Assembly (NCBI RefSeq): GCF_013177735.1
Contig: NZ_WOEZ01000123.1
Coordinates: forward strand, 1-64,000
Source of the DNA: Paraburkholderia elongata
Lineage (GTDB): Bacteria > Pseudomonadota > Gammaproteobacteria > Burkholderiales > Burkholderiaceae
DNA: 64,000 nucleotides
Direction of reading: 5' to 3'
Shown here one piece after another: positions 1 through 9,489 of the stretch (position 1 is its first letter; each line of letters begins with the position of its first letter). Under the pieces are notes generated by a model, which made no database searches, had not been told where the DNA came from, and saw nothing but the letters and a program-made list of their open reading frames with translations. A program made the position numbers and the translations under genes.

Positions 1-22
1 TCATCTAAAGTAAAATATTTTA

Positions 23-634
23 GTGACTACAAATTTAACTAAAAAAATAGCGTTCGCCCGATCAAATCATGAGGCCCGACAGGCACTTGCCGCCATCAAC
101 GAGACTACAAGATGGGCGGAACTTCCGTTTAACCTCGAATATCTGGTCGGCGTCACGGTATCGATGATGGAGCCCCTCTCGAAGCGGATCGAACCGTTCG
201 GCTGGCACATTCAAGTCAATGCCACCGCTGCGCAGCTACTCGCGCATCGGCAGTTGCTTGCGAGTCTGTCGTCGCCGCTCGTGATCGATCATATGGGGCA
301 GATCCCGCAACCGGGCGGCGCGGAGCATGCCGCGTTCCGGATGGTCGAGGCGCTGTTAGCCAACGGCCGTACCTGGGTCAAATTGAGCGGACCCTATCTC
401 GTGTCGCGAAGCGGAGCGCCGGTCTACGCCGACGCCGGCACGGTCGCGCTCAGGTTTGCCCAGCTTGCCGCGGACAGGATGCTGTGGGGATCGGACTGGC
501 CTCATCCGACGCAAGCGGCCGACAACAAGCCGGACGCCGCCCGCTTGCTGGACGATCTGACGCTGTGGATACCCGATGAATCGACGCGGCATCGAATCCT
601 CGTCGAAAATCCCGCAAGGCTCTACGGCTTCTAG
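23..634 (+). pseudogene. Amidohydrolase (PDC-lactonase-like), 5'-truncated
   Basis: From about residue 45 the product matches the C-terminal half of TIM-barrel metal hydrolases of the 2-pyrone-4,6-dicarboxylate lactonase type: GWHIQVN, then VIDHMGQIP, WVKLSGPY and the metal-site motif LWGSDWPHPT. The family is normally near 280-300 residues with an HxH metal motif at the N-terminus, and that part is missing. The first 45 codons (GTG start, AT-rich lead-in) do not resemble the family and probably come from an unrelated junction. I read it as a 5' deletion remnant that no longer makes an active enzyme. It converges on the ridA gene. The window edge limits what can be said of the left side. Confidence 0.7.
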
Positions 635-662
635 CGTGCGTGCATGCGGCGCGCGGCCTGCT

Positions 663-1061
663 TCAGCGCTTGCCGATGTAGGCAACCACGTCGATCTCTA
701 CGAGCACACCCTGCAGACCGGCTTCCACGGTCGTTCGCGCCGGTTTGTGCTGGGCAAACCAGCTCGCATAGAGCGCGTTGAAGCGGCTAAAAAGCGTTAA
801 GTCGGTTAGATAGACTGTGACCTTGACGACGTCCTCCAGTCCCGCGCCAGCGGCGGCCAGTACCCGCTCGACATTGGCAAGCGTCGCACGGGTCTGCTCT
901 TCGATCGAGTCGCCGATCACCTTCCGGTCGGCGTCGCGCGGCGTCTGGCCGGACAGGAAGACGAAGTCGCCCGCGATCATCGCGGAAGAATAGTGCCCGC
1001 CTGGGTTAAGGTCGGTTGGATTGACGCCATGCAATGCACGGGGCGTGCCATTGTCGTTCAT
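663..1061 (-). CDS. RidA family (enamine/imine deaminase)
   Basis: A 132-residue protein of the YjgF/YER057c/UK114 family, small trimeric enzymes that hydrolyse reactive enamine/imine products of PLP enzymes. Visible family features are FVFLSGQTPRD, VERVLAAAGAGLEDVVKVTVYLTD and the substrate-binding arginine in KPARTTVEAG. I chose the ATG at 1061 because a GAAGG ribosome site lies just upstream; a longer start at 1106 adds an unrelated 15-residue tail. It is the last gene of the minus-strand set 4598-663, after a D-threonine-aldolase-like PLP enzyme, so detoxifying that enzyme's 2-aminoacrylate-type products is a sensible inferred role. Confidence 0.88.
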   Translation of the reverse strand: MNDNGTPRALHGVNPTDLNPGGHYSSAMIAGDFVFLSGQTPRDADRKVIGDSIEEQTRATLANVERVLAAAGAGLEDVVKVTVYLTDLTLFSRFNALYASWFAQHKPARTTVEAGLQGVLVEIDVVAYIGKR

Positions 1062-1171
1062 GTTTTTCCCTTCGCCTTGATGTGGCGTTTTTTCGACTTG
1101 CCGCATGACATGCGTGGCTGCGTCGCGTTGTATCGCTTCAATCGACGCCTACCCGCTGCGGGCCTCGCGGC

Positions 1172-2272
1172 CTATCGACGGCTCCCGAGTTGCTCACGCA
1201 CTTCCCACGACCCTTCGGTGTTAAGCACCATCGCGCTAGGGTAGAGATAAGCAGTTGTGCAAGCGTGGCAAGGCAATAGCATCACCCGGTCGCCGACAGC
1301 CAGATCGGTGTTCTCGACCACGACGTGCTCTTCGCTCATCATGACGATCTTGCCGTCCCAGCGAAAGCGCTCGGCCAGCGGCTTGTCCGGCGAGATGGCC
1401 TTCGAGCCCGCATCGAGCGTGGCGGTTGTGCTGTTGCGTGAAATTACCGTTGCCAGTACATATGCGCTCGGCGTCCAGCTGAGCGCGGGCAATTCCAGGT
1501 CGTGTTGAGCGCTCGAATAGGTCCAACTGCCCGGGGACACGAAGTCGGCGAGCGTGCGCGGCCACAGATCGAACGTATAGCTGCCCCCAGCGATGAGCCT
1601 CGTCGACAGTCCCTCTGCATCGGCTGCGCACGTCAGCGCTGCCACTTTCTCCACGATGGCGGCCACCCGCGTACGGCGCGCGGCACTGTCGAGATCATGG
1701 ATATGGCCGTCGTAGACATGCCATCCTCCAAAGCAGCCGATCGTGGCCAGTTCGCGGGCCAAGTGCAGCGTCGCCGCTGCTATCGGCGCTCCAGTTCTGC
1801 CCATGCCGGCATCCAGATCGATGAGCAGCGCGAGATTGGTCAACGGCGCCCCGTTCGTCGCGCGACGCCACGCGGCTACGCCTGCCGCCGAGTCGACGAG
1901 CGCGTCGATCCGTGCGTCCGGATTAGCGTGCGCAAGCGCGAGCAGGGTACGGATATGAGCGCGGTTGACGGTCGGATACGCCCAGACGACGTGTTTCGCG
2001 CCGGCCTCGAGCACCATCGCCACTTCCGCGACTGTAGCGGCCTTGAATGCGCGTACGCCTTCCCGAATCAACCTCTCGACGATCCATCCAGCGCGATGCG
2101 TCTTCACATGCGGCATGAGCCGTTCCACCCCTCCACACGCACGGGCGGTCGCATGCAAGTTATCCACGATGCCGCGCTCGGATACGATGAAACACGGTGT
2201 TTGCAATTCTTCTGGCAAGCTGACGGCCCACGACGGCGCACGTCTGAGAGTGATACTCGAAAGGTCGGGCAT
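1172..2272 (-). CDS. D-threonine aldolase/D-serine dehydratase-like PLP enzyme
   Basis: A 366-residue fold-type III (alanine-racemase-like) PLP enzyme of the DSD1/D-threonine aldolase family, which cleaves D-threonine to glycine plus acetaldehyde or dehydrates D-serine. The PLP lysine sits in LMPHVKTHRAG near residue 55; the barrel motifs LLIDLDAGMGRTG and IAGGSYTFD follow; the C-terminal beta domain ends with the metal-site signature PCHACTTAYLYP (His and Cys). The start at MPDLSS (2272) is preferred; an upstream start at 2386 would overlap the preceding gene and adds 38 non-family residues. It lies 35 bp after the DUF4392 gene and before ridA, consistent with a D-amino-acid operon. The exact substrate cannot be told from sequence. 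Confidence 0.88.
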   Translation of the reverse strand: MPDLSSITLRRAPSWAVSLPEELQTPCFIVSERGIVDNLHATARACGGVERLMPHVKTHRAGWIVERLIREGVRAFKAATVAEVAMVLEAGAKHVVWAYPTVNRAHIRTLLALAHANPDARIDALVDSAAGVAAWRRATNGAPLTNLALLIDLDAGMGRTGAPIAAATLHLARELATIGCFGGWHVYDGHIHDLDSAARRTRVAAIVEKVAALTCAADAEGLSTRLIAGGSYTFDLWPRTLADFVSPGSWTYSSAQHDLELPALSWTPSAYVLATVISRNSTTATLDAGSKAISPDKPLAERFRWDGKIVMMSEEHVVVENTDLAVGDRVMLLPCHACTTAYLYPSAMVLNTEGSWEVREQLGSRR

Positions 2273-2307
2273 GGTTGGTACATTAAAAAATGAAAAGGGC
2301 GTCGCGC

Positions 2308-3249
2308 TCACGAGTGCGATGGCTCTGCGAGGTATCCGTCGACGTGCGCCCTGAGTTGACGCAGCACTTGTGCATGCTGTTCCCATGGCAGCCGGTCGAC
2401 GCTCATCTTCGGCGTCGCGGGGCGGTCGACGCGACTATCGTCAACCGCCTGCCCGACGTCGACGGCCGCCGCGAGATACGCCCGGTCGCGCTCCGGCGTG
2501 AAGTCGGTGAGGAGTCGCGCCGCTGCGTCTCGGGGCGCGACCATCGCCATTGCGGATACCAATCCCCAGCCGCCCCAGTTCGAGACGCTGGAAACAATCA
2601 GATAGTCCGCGGGAATGGCTGCGCTGATCAACGGGCCGTTGGGAATGTCGTCGTGGACGATTTCCTCGGGCAGCACGCCCATGCCGATTTCATTGCCGCC
2701 GTCGCCGATGCCGATCGTGACCCACGGACGCGGCCACTCGGGATCCTCGAACAGAAGGTGCAGCGGAGCGGTATCGTCGGACATGTCCGCTCCGTACTCT
2801 CGGTGCGGCTTGCCGTCGCTCGCGGGCGACACCCGCTCGATCGCGATCAGATGCGTGATCGGACGTTCAGCCTCGCTTAGCCGCGCTCTCAGCGACTTCA
2901 CCGATGCCGTGCTCACCGAGGTGACCTCGAACGCCACGTCTTTCGGCAATTCCGTGGTGACTGCCCAGACCGCCTTGCAGCACGGCGCGTCCGAGATCAC
3001 CGTCACCGGTATGCCGAGGTTCGAAAGTGCGGCGGCCAGGTGGGCCATGCCGCCCAGCCCGTCCGTCTCCGGCGAGGGCGGGACGGCATTGCGTATGAAG
3101 AAGCCAGTCACGATACCGACGTGGGCGTTCGGCGTGCTCATGATCGAACGCGCGGCCGCTTCCAACTGACCTTCAACGAACCGCTTCATGCGGCCAATGT
3201 CGCGCCGGACAGTTTGGCCAATGATGTCTTCGACTTTTGCTATTCCCAT
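2308..3249 (-). CDS. DUF4392 protein (D-glutamate cyclase-like)
   Basis: A 313-residue protein matching the DUF4392 domain, the C-terminal half of vertebrate D-glutamate cyclase (DGLUCY), which converts D-glutamate to 5-oxo-D-proline. The diagnostic stretch is IGIGDGGNEIGMG near residue 178, with VTGFFIR near the N-terminus and the acidic-tryptophan region SNWGGWG. The N-terminal DUF1445 half of DGLUCY is absent, as is usual for the stand-alone bacterial form. It is flanked by a D-threonine-aldolase-like enzyme and a transporter, so a D-amino-acid or related substrate is likely. The biochemical assignment is by family only. Confidence 0.82.
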   Translation of the reverse strand: MGIAKVEDIIGQTVRRDIGRMKRFVEGQLEAAARSIMSTPNAHVGIVTGFFIRNAVPPSPETDGLGGMAHLAAALSNLGIPVTVISDAPCCKAVWAVTTELPKDVAFEVTSVSTASVKSLRARLSEAERPITHLIAIERVSPASDGKPHREYGADMSDDTAPLHLLFEDPEWPRPWVTIGIGDGGNEIGMGVLPEEIVHDDIPNGPLISAAIPADYLIVSSVSNWGGWGLVSAMAMVAPRDAAARLLTDFTPERDRAYLAAAVDVGQAVDDSRVDRPATPKMSVDRLPWEQHAQVLRQLRAHVDGYLAEPSHS

Positions 3250-3296
3250 TATCCAATCCCAGTAGCAACGTTGTTCATGCGAGGCGCGACGATCGC

Positions 3297-4598
3297 TCAG
3301 ACCGGAATCTTCGTTTCATAATCGATTCCGATCGAACAGAGCAGCAGGCCGACGCCCATTGCGGCGAAACACATCAGCGCAAGGAAATAAGAGCCCGTGA
3401 ATTGAACGATCGCGCCGATCGCAATTGGGATCACCATGCCGCCGATATTCCCGCCGAAGTTGAGCAGCCCGCCGAGCGTGCCCACCTTGTTGCGCGAGGC
3501 GAGCATCGCGGGGATCGACCAGTACAGACCGCCCCACCGCAGAAAGAAGAGAGTGATGGACAGCAGGATCACGACCATCGTGGGGCTCGTCGCATGTGCC
3601 ACTGAAAACACCGCAATCGTGGCGACCACGCCGGCGATACCGAAAATCGTGCGCATGACGCGGTTCGGCGCGGCGCCGCTGGCGAGCCACTTGTCGGCGA
3701 CGTAGGCACCGAAGAGTTCGCCGATAAACCCGCAGAAGAAGATCACGAAGCTGGCGCCGCCCATCTGCTGAATGTTGAACCCCTGCACCTTCTGCAGATA
3801 GGTGGGCATCCATGTCAACAGGCCGTAGTAAAGCGTCGTACAACACATGAAGCCGACGAACATCAGCAACACTGAGCGATACCTGAAGAAATCGAGTGAA
3901 TTGCCTGACAGGTTTTTCGCTTCCTTTTCATCTTCCTTGCGCCGGGCTAGTTCAATGTGTTCCGCTTCGGCTTCATTGACCCCGGCGTGATCGCGCGGTT
4001 GATTCTTGATGTAGTACCAGGCGCCTATGCCGCACAGGACCGTGCCGACGCCGGCGATCGCGAACGCTGTGCGCCATGAGTGCGCGACCACGATCAGCCA
4101 GGTGATCAGCACCGATCCAAGCGCTGCGCCGAGCGGCGAGCCGCCGTCCATCAGCGATGCGCCACGGACCCGCTCATGCTGCGTGAGCCACATCGCATTG
4201 AGCGCACCTCCCGCCGAGGCCACGGGCGCTTCTGCCACACCGAGTCCGAGCCTCGTAGCGAGCAAGGACATCGCATTGGTCGTCAACGCGCCAAGACCCT
4301 GGAAGGCACCCCAGAGCAAAGTGCACAGCGCGAGGACCAGTCGCGGCTTGAAGCGGTCGACTGCCATGCCGCCTGGAATCTGCATCAGCGTGTACGACCA
4401 GAAGAACGAACTCATAATGATGCCTTGCATGACCGGCGTAAGCGTGAACTCGCTTGCGATCATCGGCATTGCGACGGACAGGGATGCACGATCGATGTAG
4501 TTGACCGTGACCAGCAGCAACATAATGAGAAAAATCTTCCAGCGAACTGATGTCTTCGGCTGGGCGTGCGCCATGATCGCTGCAGTTGCTCTGCTCAT
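3297..4598 (-). CDS. MFS transporter, anion:cation symporter (ACS) type
   Basis: A 433-residue, 12-helix major facilitator of the ACS family (relatives carry glucarate, galactonate, phthalate or allantoate). Family marks are VNYIDRASLSVAMP in helix 1 and RLGLGVAEAP in helix 4. The start at MSRATA (4598) follows an AGGAG ribosome site; the longer form from 4655 is less likely. It is the first gene of the minus-strand set ending with ridA and is 47 bp from the DUF4392 gene, so it probably imports that pathway's substrate. Upstream (4599-4875) lies the presumed promoter; I found no recognisable operator there. Confidence 0.88.
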   Translation of the reverse strand: MSRATAAIMAHAQPKTSVRWKIFLIMLLLVTVNYIDRASLSVAMPMIASEFTLTPVMQGIIMSSFFWSYTLMQIPGGMAVDRFKPRLVLALCTLLWGAFQGLGALTTNAMSLLATRLGLGVAEAPVASAGGALNAMWLTQHERVRGASLMDGGSPLGAALGSVLITWLIVVAHSWRTAFAIAGVGTVLCGIGAWYYIKNQPRDHAGVNEAEAEHIELARRKEDEKEAKNLSGNSLDFFRYRSVLLMFVGFMCCTTLYYGLLTWMPTYLQKVQGFNIQQMGGASFVIFFCGFIGELFGAYVADKWLASGAAPNRVMRTIFGIAGVVATIAVFSVAHATSPTMVVILLSITLFFLRWGGLYWSIPAMLASRNKVGTLGGLLNFGGNIGGMVIPIAIGAIVQFTGSYFLALMCFAAMGVGLLLCSIGIDYETKIPV

Positions 4599-4875
4599 AC
4601 CTGTGCTCCTGATTCGCTGTTTGAATGTCAGATACACGCCCGGCGCGTTGCGCATCGGCGATGTATGGACCGGTCATCTGCCACGCCGCAGGCGCCCGTT
4701 CCGGGCTTGAGTATAGGTGCGTGGATCTGAGTGGAGATAATCGAAAGTGGCCCGGGCAATCGATAGAAATCGCTGATCATGGGTACTCGCTTCGTGCAGG
4801 TTTCTTTTCCGCGCGGCATTGCGCGTTACAGGTGAGGAACAGGCCGGCGTATCAATTGGTTGCGGGTTCGCTCCT

Positions 4876-6372
4876 TTACACGAGATTGATAGTCGGTACA
4901 AGCATCAGGGAGACGACCGCTCCGATCGATATCATCAGGACGGAAGAGAACGTGAGATGGAGGGACTGGTGGAGCGCAAGTCTCACCGCAGCGTTGACGA
5001 TAGGGTCGCCTGGTACCGAGCCAAGAAGCTGTCGCAATTGATCGGAGGTAACCGCTGCGGTGCCGGTCGAATGAGCAAGCCCATAATTCAGAACCGCACC
5101 AAACACGGCTGCACCAAGTGTACTGCCGAGGTTGCGGGAGAAGAGGTTGGACGCCGTCGCGCTACCGCGTTCCGACGGCTTGACGATTTCCTGGATCAGA
5201 ATAAGTGAGCTCACGCTAACTATTCCCATCCCCAAGCCCATAATCAACGACCCGATTCCTGCAAACAGCGGCGTGCTCTGTGGGGTCAGTGCTGCGAAGA
5301 CCACGGCGCCAATCGGCAAGAACACGCTGCCGCCGATGAGGGTGCGCCGCAGTCCGAGCCGATGGAAGGAGCGTGCTGCAATGGTAGCGCCCGTTGGCCA
5401 ACCGACCATTATCATCGTCAAAGCGAGGCCTGCCACCACCGGGGACCTGCCCAGGACGCCCTGTACATACATGGGAAGAAAGCTGGTCAACCCCATTAGC
5501 GCCATGCCCGAAAGCACAGTGGCGGCATTACATGCCGCGATTGGCCGATGCCCCCACAAGGAAAACGAAATCATCGGGTCGGCGGCCCGTTGCTCCTGGA
5601 GAATGAAGAGTGCGCCGCATATCACGAACAGAGCAAACTCGAGGATGGTCGGAGTACTGACGGATGTTCCGGCATTCGTCAGCGCCACCATGAAAGCGCC
5701 GATGCATGCAGCGAAGAGCGTTGCACCGACGTTATCGATCGAAGGGCGTTCGCGCCTTTCCTCTTCGTGTAGAAAGACGACGAAACCGGCGGCGGAAGCG
5801 AGGCCAATTGGGATATTGATCCAGAAGATCCAGGCCCATGAAAGATCGCGAATGAGCACGCCACCTGCCATCGGTCCGACGACCGCAGCGATGGCCCAGA
5901 CACTGGCTAGATAACCCTGGATTTTCCCTCGTTCGCGTGCTGGATACAGGTCGCCCACGATAGTGAGCGCAACAGGCTGGATCGCACCAGCGCCGATACC
6001 TTGAATCATTCGAAACGCGATCATTGCGGGCATTGACCGTGCAAAACCCGCGAGCACTGATCCCACCAGAAAGATGGCGATGCCAACGAGCATGGTGGGC
6101 TTACGACCGTACAGGTCAGCGAGCTTGCCGAATACGACCGTCATCGCGGTCTGCGTGAGCAGAAACGAGGAGAAGACCCAGCTATAAAGATGCAGGCCGC
6201 CCAATTGAGTCACGATTTGCGGCATCGCTGTAGACACAATGGTCGCTTCTATAGCGACCATTGCCATTGACGCCATGATCGATGCAATAACGAGCGGTCG
6301 TACTGTTTTCAGATGTTGTGACATGCCTTGCTTGTAGAAAGGACCTTGCCCGCGAATAGACTTGTTATTCAT
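4876..6372 (-). CDS. MFS multidrug exporter, DHA2 (14-helix) type
   Basis: About 498 residues and roughly 14 membrane segments place this in the DHA2 drug:proton antiporters (EmrB/MDR type). Motif A is GKLADLYGRKPTM after helix 2; motif C-like glycine-rich residues (VWAIAAVVGPMAGG) sit in helix 5. The start is uncertain: ATG at 6372, an overlapping TTG at 6384, or ATG at 6324 (MSQHLKTVRP), which fits the family best but has a weak ribosome site. The gene begins 4 bp after the OFA transporter stop, so the two are translated from one message. In this catabolic context it could export a product or toxic analogue, but that is inference. Confidence 0.85.
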   Translation of the reverse strand: MNNKSIRGQGPFYKQGMSQHLKTVRPLVIASIMASMAMVAIEATIVSTAMPQIVTQLGGLHLYSWVFSSFLLTQTAMTVVFGKLADLYGRKPTMLVGIAIFLVGSVLAGFARSMPAMIAFRMIQGIGAGAIQPVALTIVGDLYPARERGKIQGYLASVWAIAAVVGPMAGGVLIRDLSWAWIFWINIPIGLASAAGFVVFLHEEERRERPSIDNVGATLFAACIGAFMVALTNAGTSVSTPTILEFALFVICGALFILQEQRAADPMISFSLWGHRPIAACNAATVLSGMALMGLTSFLPMYVQGVLGRSPVVAGLALTMIMVGWPTGATIAARSFHRLGLRRTLIGGSVFLPIGAVVFAALTPQSTPLFAGIGSLIMGLGMGIVSVSSLILIQEIVKPSERGSATASNLFSRNLGSTLGAAVFGAVLNYGLAHSTGTAAVTSDQLRQLLGSVPGDPIVNAAVRLALHQSLHLTFSSVLMISIGAVVSLMLVPTINLV

Positions 6373-6376
6373 GCAC

Positions 6377-7639
6377 TCAGACAAAACGCGCGCGCGCCGG
6401 CTTCAACATGAAGATCGCAAGCGCGGCGGTACTCAGATCGAGCACAATCGCACAGCCGAACACCGGCACCCAGCTACCGGTTTGCTGATGCAGCAGCGCG
6501 GCCAGCGGACCGCCGAAGATCGATCCGATCCCGAACGAGATGTAAAGCCAGCCGTAATTCGCGGTGGCATAACGGGTACCAAACGTATCGGTCAGGGTCG
6601 AAGGGAACAGCGAAAAAATTTCGCCCCAGCCGAAGAACACCACGCCGGACAGCAGCACGAACAGGACCGCGTTATCGCGCGTCATTAGCCAGAGCGCCAT
6701 CGCCACACCTTCCAGCGCGAACGCGAAACACATCGTGTTTTCGCGCCCCAGGCGATCCGATATCCAGCCGAACAGCGGACGGGTCAGGCCATTCGTGAAG
6801 CGGTCGATCGTCAGTGCCAGCGGCAATGCGGCGAGCCCGAAGACCAGCACCTTGCTGACACCGAAGTCAGTGGCGAAGCTTGCCATCTGCGACGTCACCA
6901 TGAGGCCCGAGGTAGACATCATCGTCATCATCACGAACATCAGCCAGAACAGCGGCGTCCTGAGCATCTCGGACGGGCGGTAGTCGCGCGTCGCGACCGC
7001 TGTCCGGAATACTGTCGAGCCGATACTGCCCGCCGCAGGCGGTACCCGCAGGCCCTGCGAGGCGAGGAGGCCGACTACTGCGAAGATGATGCCATACAGC
7101 CACAGCGTGGATTCGACGCCGCGTGTTGCCAGCGATGCAGAGATCGGAAAGGTGGTGACAATTGCGCCCATGCCGTAGCCTGCGGCCGCTACACCGGCAG
7201 CGAAGCCGCGTCGATCGGGAAACCAGCGGACCACGAATCCCACCACGCCGACGTAGACGATGCCGGTACCGAGACCGCCGATGCCGCCATACGTGAGATA
7301 CAGCATCGACGTACTGTGCGCATACGAAGCCAACACCCAGCTCACGCCTGCCAGCAACGTACCGATCGAGATCAGCATGCGCGGCCCGAAACGATCAATC
7401 AGTGCACCCTGGAATGGTGAAAAGAATGCCTGCAGTAGCACCAGCAGTGAGAATGTCACTTGCAGTTCCGGCAGCGCGATGCCGAGCTTGGCCATGAGCG
7501 GCTTCGTCATCAGAGTCCATACATATTGCGGACTCGAAATCGTCATCATGCAAACAAGGCCGAGTCCGAGCTGGATCCAGCGGGTATGCGCCGCTGCTTG
7601 CGCGGCGGTGCCTTTCAGTGGTTGCGTGCTGGTGTTCAA
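6377..7639 (-). CDS. OFA-family MFS transporter (oxalate/formate antiporter-like)
   Basis: A 12-helix transporter of about 420 residues in the oxalate/formate antiporter family, which exchanges small carboxylates. Typical segments are SSPQYVWTLMTKPL in helix 1, YGGIGGLGTGIVYVG, VRWFPDRRGFAAGV between helices 4 and 5 and LFPSTLTDTFGTRYA late in the protein. The best start is a TTG at 7639 with a GGAGAAA ribosome site; the next ATG upstream would add 31 arginine-rich, non-family residues. A close paralogue is at 24342-25628. It follows the GGT-like hydrolase across a hairpin, so expression may be reduced relative to the upstream genes. Confidence 0.88.
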   Translation of the reverse strand: MNTSTQPLKGTAAQAAAHTRWIQLGLGLVCMMTISSPQYVWTLMTKPLMAKLGIALPELQVTFSLLVLLQAFFSPFQGALIDRFGPRMLISIGTLLAGVSWVLASYAHSTSMLYLTYGGIGGLGTGIVYVGVVGFVVRWFPDRRGFAAGVAAAGYGMGAIVTTFPISASLATRGVESTLWLYGIIFAVVGLLASQGLRVPPAAGSIGSTVFRTAVATRDYRPSEMLRTPLFWLMFVMMTMMSTSGLMVTSQMASFATDFGVSKVLVFGLAALPLALTIDRFTNGLTRPLFGWISDRLGRENTMCFAFALEGVAMALWLMTRDNAVLFVLLSGVVFFGWGEIFSLFPSTLTDTFGTRYATANYGWLYISFGIGSIFGGPLAALLHQQTGSWVPVFGCAIVLDLSTAALAIFMLKPARARFV

Positions 7640-7738
7640 CGCGTTTCTCCGTTTTGGATTGAAGTATCGACAGATGGACGGACGTGCGCCGTCCTTGCCG
7701 TCGGCGCGAACGCTCGCGTGTCGCCGATTCAAAAGGGT

Positions 7739-7760
7739 GCGGGCGGAGCGGCCGCCCGCT
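7739..7760 (-). terminator. Hairpin with T-run after the GGT-like gene
   Basis: On the minus strand an 8-bp perfect stem (GCGGGCGG / CCGCCCGC, 5-base loop) lies 16 bp past the GGT-like stop and is followed by ACCCTTTTG. This is a fair intrinsic terminator or attenuator inside the operon. The OFA gene downstream may therefore be partly uncoupled. Confidence 0.5.
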
Positions 7761-7775
7761 GTTTAGCAGACGCGC

Positions 7776-9395
7776 CTACCAGCCAGCCGCGGCTCCGTCG
7801 CTGCGCGGGTCATAGCCTGCCTCCAGACATCCGTTGCCGTGCCGGACGATCGCGCCGGCGTGGCCCATTGCTTCGTCGTATGGCAGCATCTGCTCGACGT
7901 CATGGCCGAGACGGCGCAGCGCATCGAACGTGTCGGTGGGAAAACGCGCCTCAAGCTTGAGTGTTTCATTGGTTCGCCCCCAGGTCCGCCCCAGCAGCCA
8001 GCGAGGCGCATCGATAGCGGCTTGCGGATTCCAGCCGAAGTGCGCGATCCGCGAAAACACGGCGCTTTGCGATTGCGGCTGGCCGTCGCCGCCCATGTTT
8101 CCGTACACCATCGTGCGTCCATCAGCGAAGCGCGCGAGTGCCGGGTTCAGCGTGTGAAACGGCCGTCGCCCCGGCGTAAGTGGATTGCGCGCAGAGGGAT
8201 CGAGCGAGAAGCTACAGCCGCGGTTTTGCCAGTTGATGCCCGAATCTGGAAGCACAAGGCCGCTGCCGAACTCGTGATAGATGCTCTGGATGAAGCTGAC
8301 GGCCACGCCATCGGCGTCGATCACGCCGAGCCATACTGTGTCGGCCGGTCCGCGACCGCGACCCCACGGAGCCGCCGCAGACATCGAAATCTGCTCGGCC
8401 ATCGCGTCGAGCACAGGCGGCGCAAGCAGCATCTGCGGATCGATGTCCATGTAATCCGGGTCGGTGATGTGCTTGTCGCGGATGGCGAACGCGAGCTTGG
8501 TCGCCTCCACGCATGCGTGGACGTACTCGGGCCCGAGCGGATCCATATCGTCGCGCAAGACACGGTCGAGCACACCGAGGATCTGTAGTGATACAAGCCC
8601 TTGTGTGGGCGGTGGCATGTTGTAGATCGTGCCGAGCGAATGCGTGAGTGCCAGCGGCGTGCGCAGCCTTGCGCGATGCTGTTCAAGATCGGCTAGCGAC
8701 AGTGGACTTTCGAGGGCACGCAGGTCGGCCGCGATGCTGCGTGCGAGGTCGCCTCGGTAGAAGTCGTCGAGACCCGCGTGGGCGAGACGCTCGAGCGTCG
8801 CGGCAAGGCGTGGTTGGACAAAGCGGTCGCCGACAGCCGGCACGCCCAGCGGGTTGTCGGCCGTCAGAAACGTCTCGGTGAACCCCGCAACTGATCCGAG
8901 TTCGTGCCGCTTGAGCGCGACGCATTCGGACTGGCTGCGCGTGACCGGAATACCGCCTCCCGCGTAGGCGATCGCATCTTCCAGCAGGCGCGCGACCGGG
9001 AGCTTGCCGCCGAGTGTGTCAGTGGACCAACGATGCGCCAACGCCCAACCCGACACTGTGCCGGCCACCGTATTCGCCGCCAGCGGTCCGCGAAACGGGA
9101 TCGATTGCAGGCCGCGTGCGCGATAAGCGTCGATCGTCGCCGCCGATGCCGCCGCTCCGCACGCCTCGATGCCGACGGGCTCTTCACCCGGCCGCGAAAT
9201 CAACCAGAAGCCGTCGCCGCCGATGCTGTTCATGTGCGGATACACCGCTGCGATGGTCGCCGCGGCGGCAATCATCGCCTCGACGGCATTGCCTCCGTCG
9301 CGCAGGATCGCGAGCGCGCTTTGCGACGCCAGCGCATGGGGTGTGACTGCCATCCCGCGGATGCCCCGCACAGGATTTAAAAATTCTGCTGACAT
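7776..9395 (-). CDS. Gamma-glutamyltransferase-family Ntn hydrolase, no signal peptide
   Basis: A 539-residue protein of the gamma-glutamyltransferase (GGT) family, self-cleaving Ntn hydrolases acting on gamma-glutamyl amides. The catalytic threonine of the small subunit is in ADTVWLGVIDADG; the usual large-subunit motifs GGNAVEAMIAAAA, GGDGFW and PLAANTVAGTVSGW, and the small-subunit NMGGDGQPQ, are present. Unlike exported GGT there is no signal sequence, so it is probably cytosolic, like the YwrD branch. Residues after the nucleophile (VWLGV) differ from the common THxSV form. ATG at 9395 has a GAGGAAAC ribosome site. Next to an amidase and an importer it probably releases an amine or amino acid from an imported amide. 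Confidence 0.86.
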   Translation of the reverse strand: MSAEFLNPVRGIRGMAVTPHALASQSALAILRDGGNAVEAMIAAAATIAAVYPHMNSIGGDGFWLISRPGEEPVGIEACGAAASAATIDAYRARGLQSIPFRGPLAANTVAGTVSGWALAHRWSTDTLGGKLPVARLLEDAIAYAGGGIPVTRSQSECVALKRHELGSVAGFTETFLTADNPLGVPAVGDRFVQPRLAATLERLAHAGLDDFYRGDLARSIAADLRALESPLSLADLEQHRARLRTPLALTHSLGTIYNMPPPTQGLVSLQILGVLDRVLRDDMDPLGPEYVHACVEATKLAFAIRDKHITDPDYMDIDPQMLLAPPVLDAMAEQISMSAAAPWGRGRGPADTVWLGVIDADGVAVSFIQSIYHEFGSGLVLPDSGINWQNRGCSFSLDPSARNPLTPGRRPFHTLNPALARFADGRTMVYGNMGGDGQPQSQSAVFSRIAHFGWNPQAAIDAPRWLLGRTWGRTNETLKLEARFPTDTFDALRRLGHDVEQMLPYDEAMGHAGAIVRHGNGCLEAGYDPRSDGAAAGW

Positions 9396-9489
9396 GTTTC
9401 CTCAAACAATCAATCGATCATCGCTACCCGCTCAGCCGATACGGGTTCGCATGATCACGTGATACTTCCTGTACACAACGAAGCCGGCA

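Noticed and set aside
1502..2293. A 263-codon plus-strand frame opposite the D-threonine-aldolase-like gene
   Set aside because: No family signal; composition reflects the opposite-strand codon bias.
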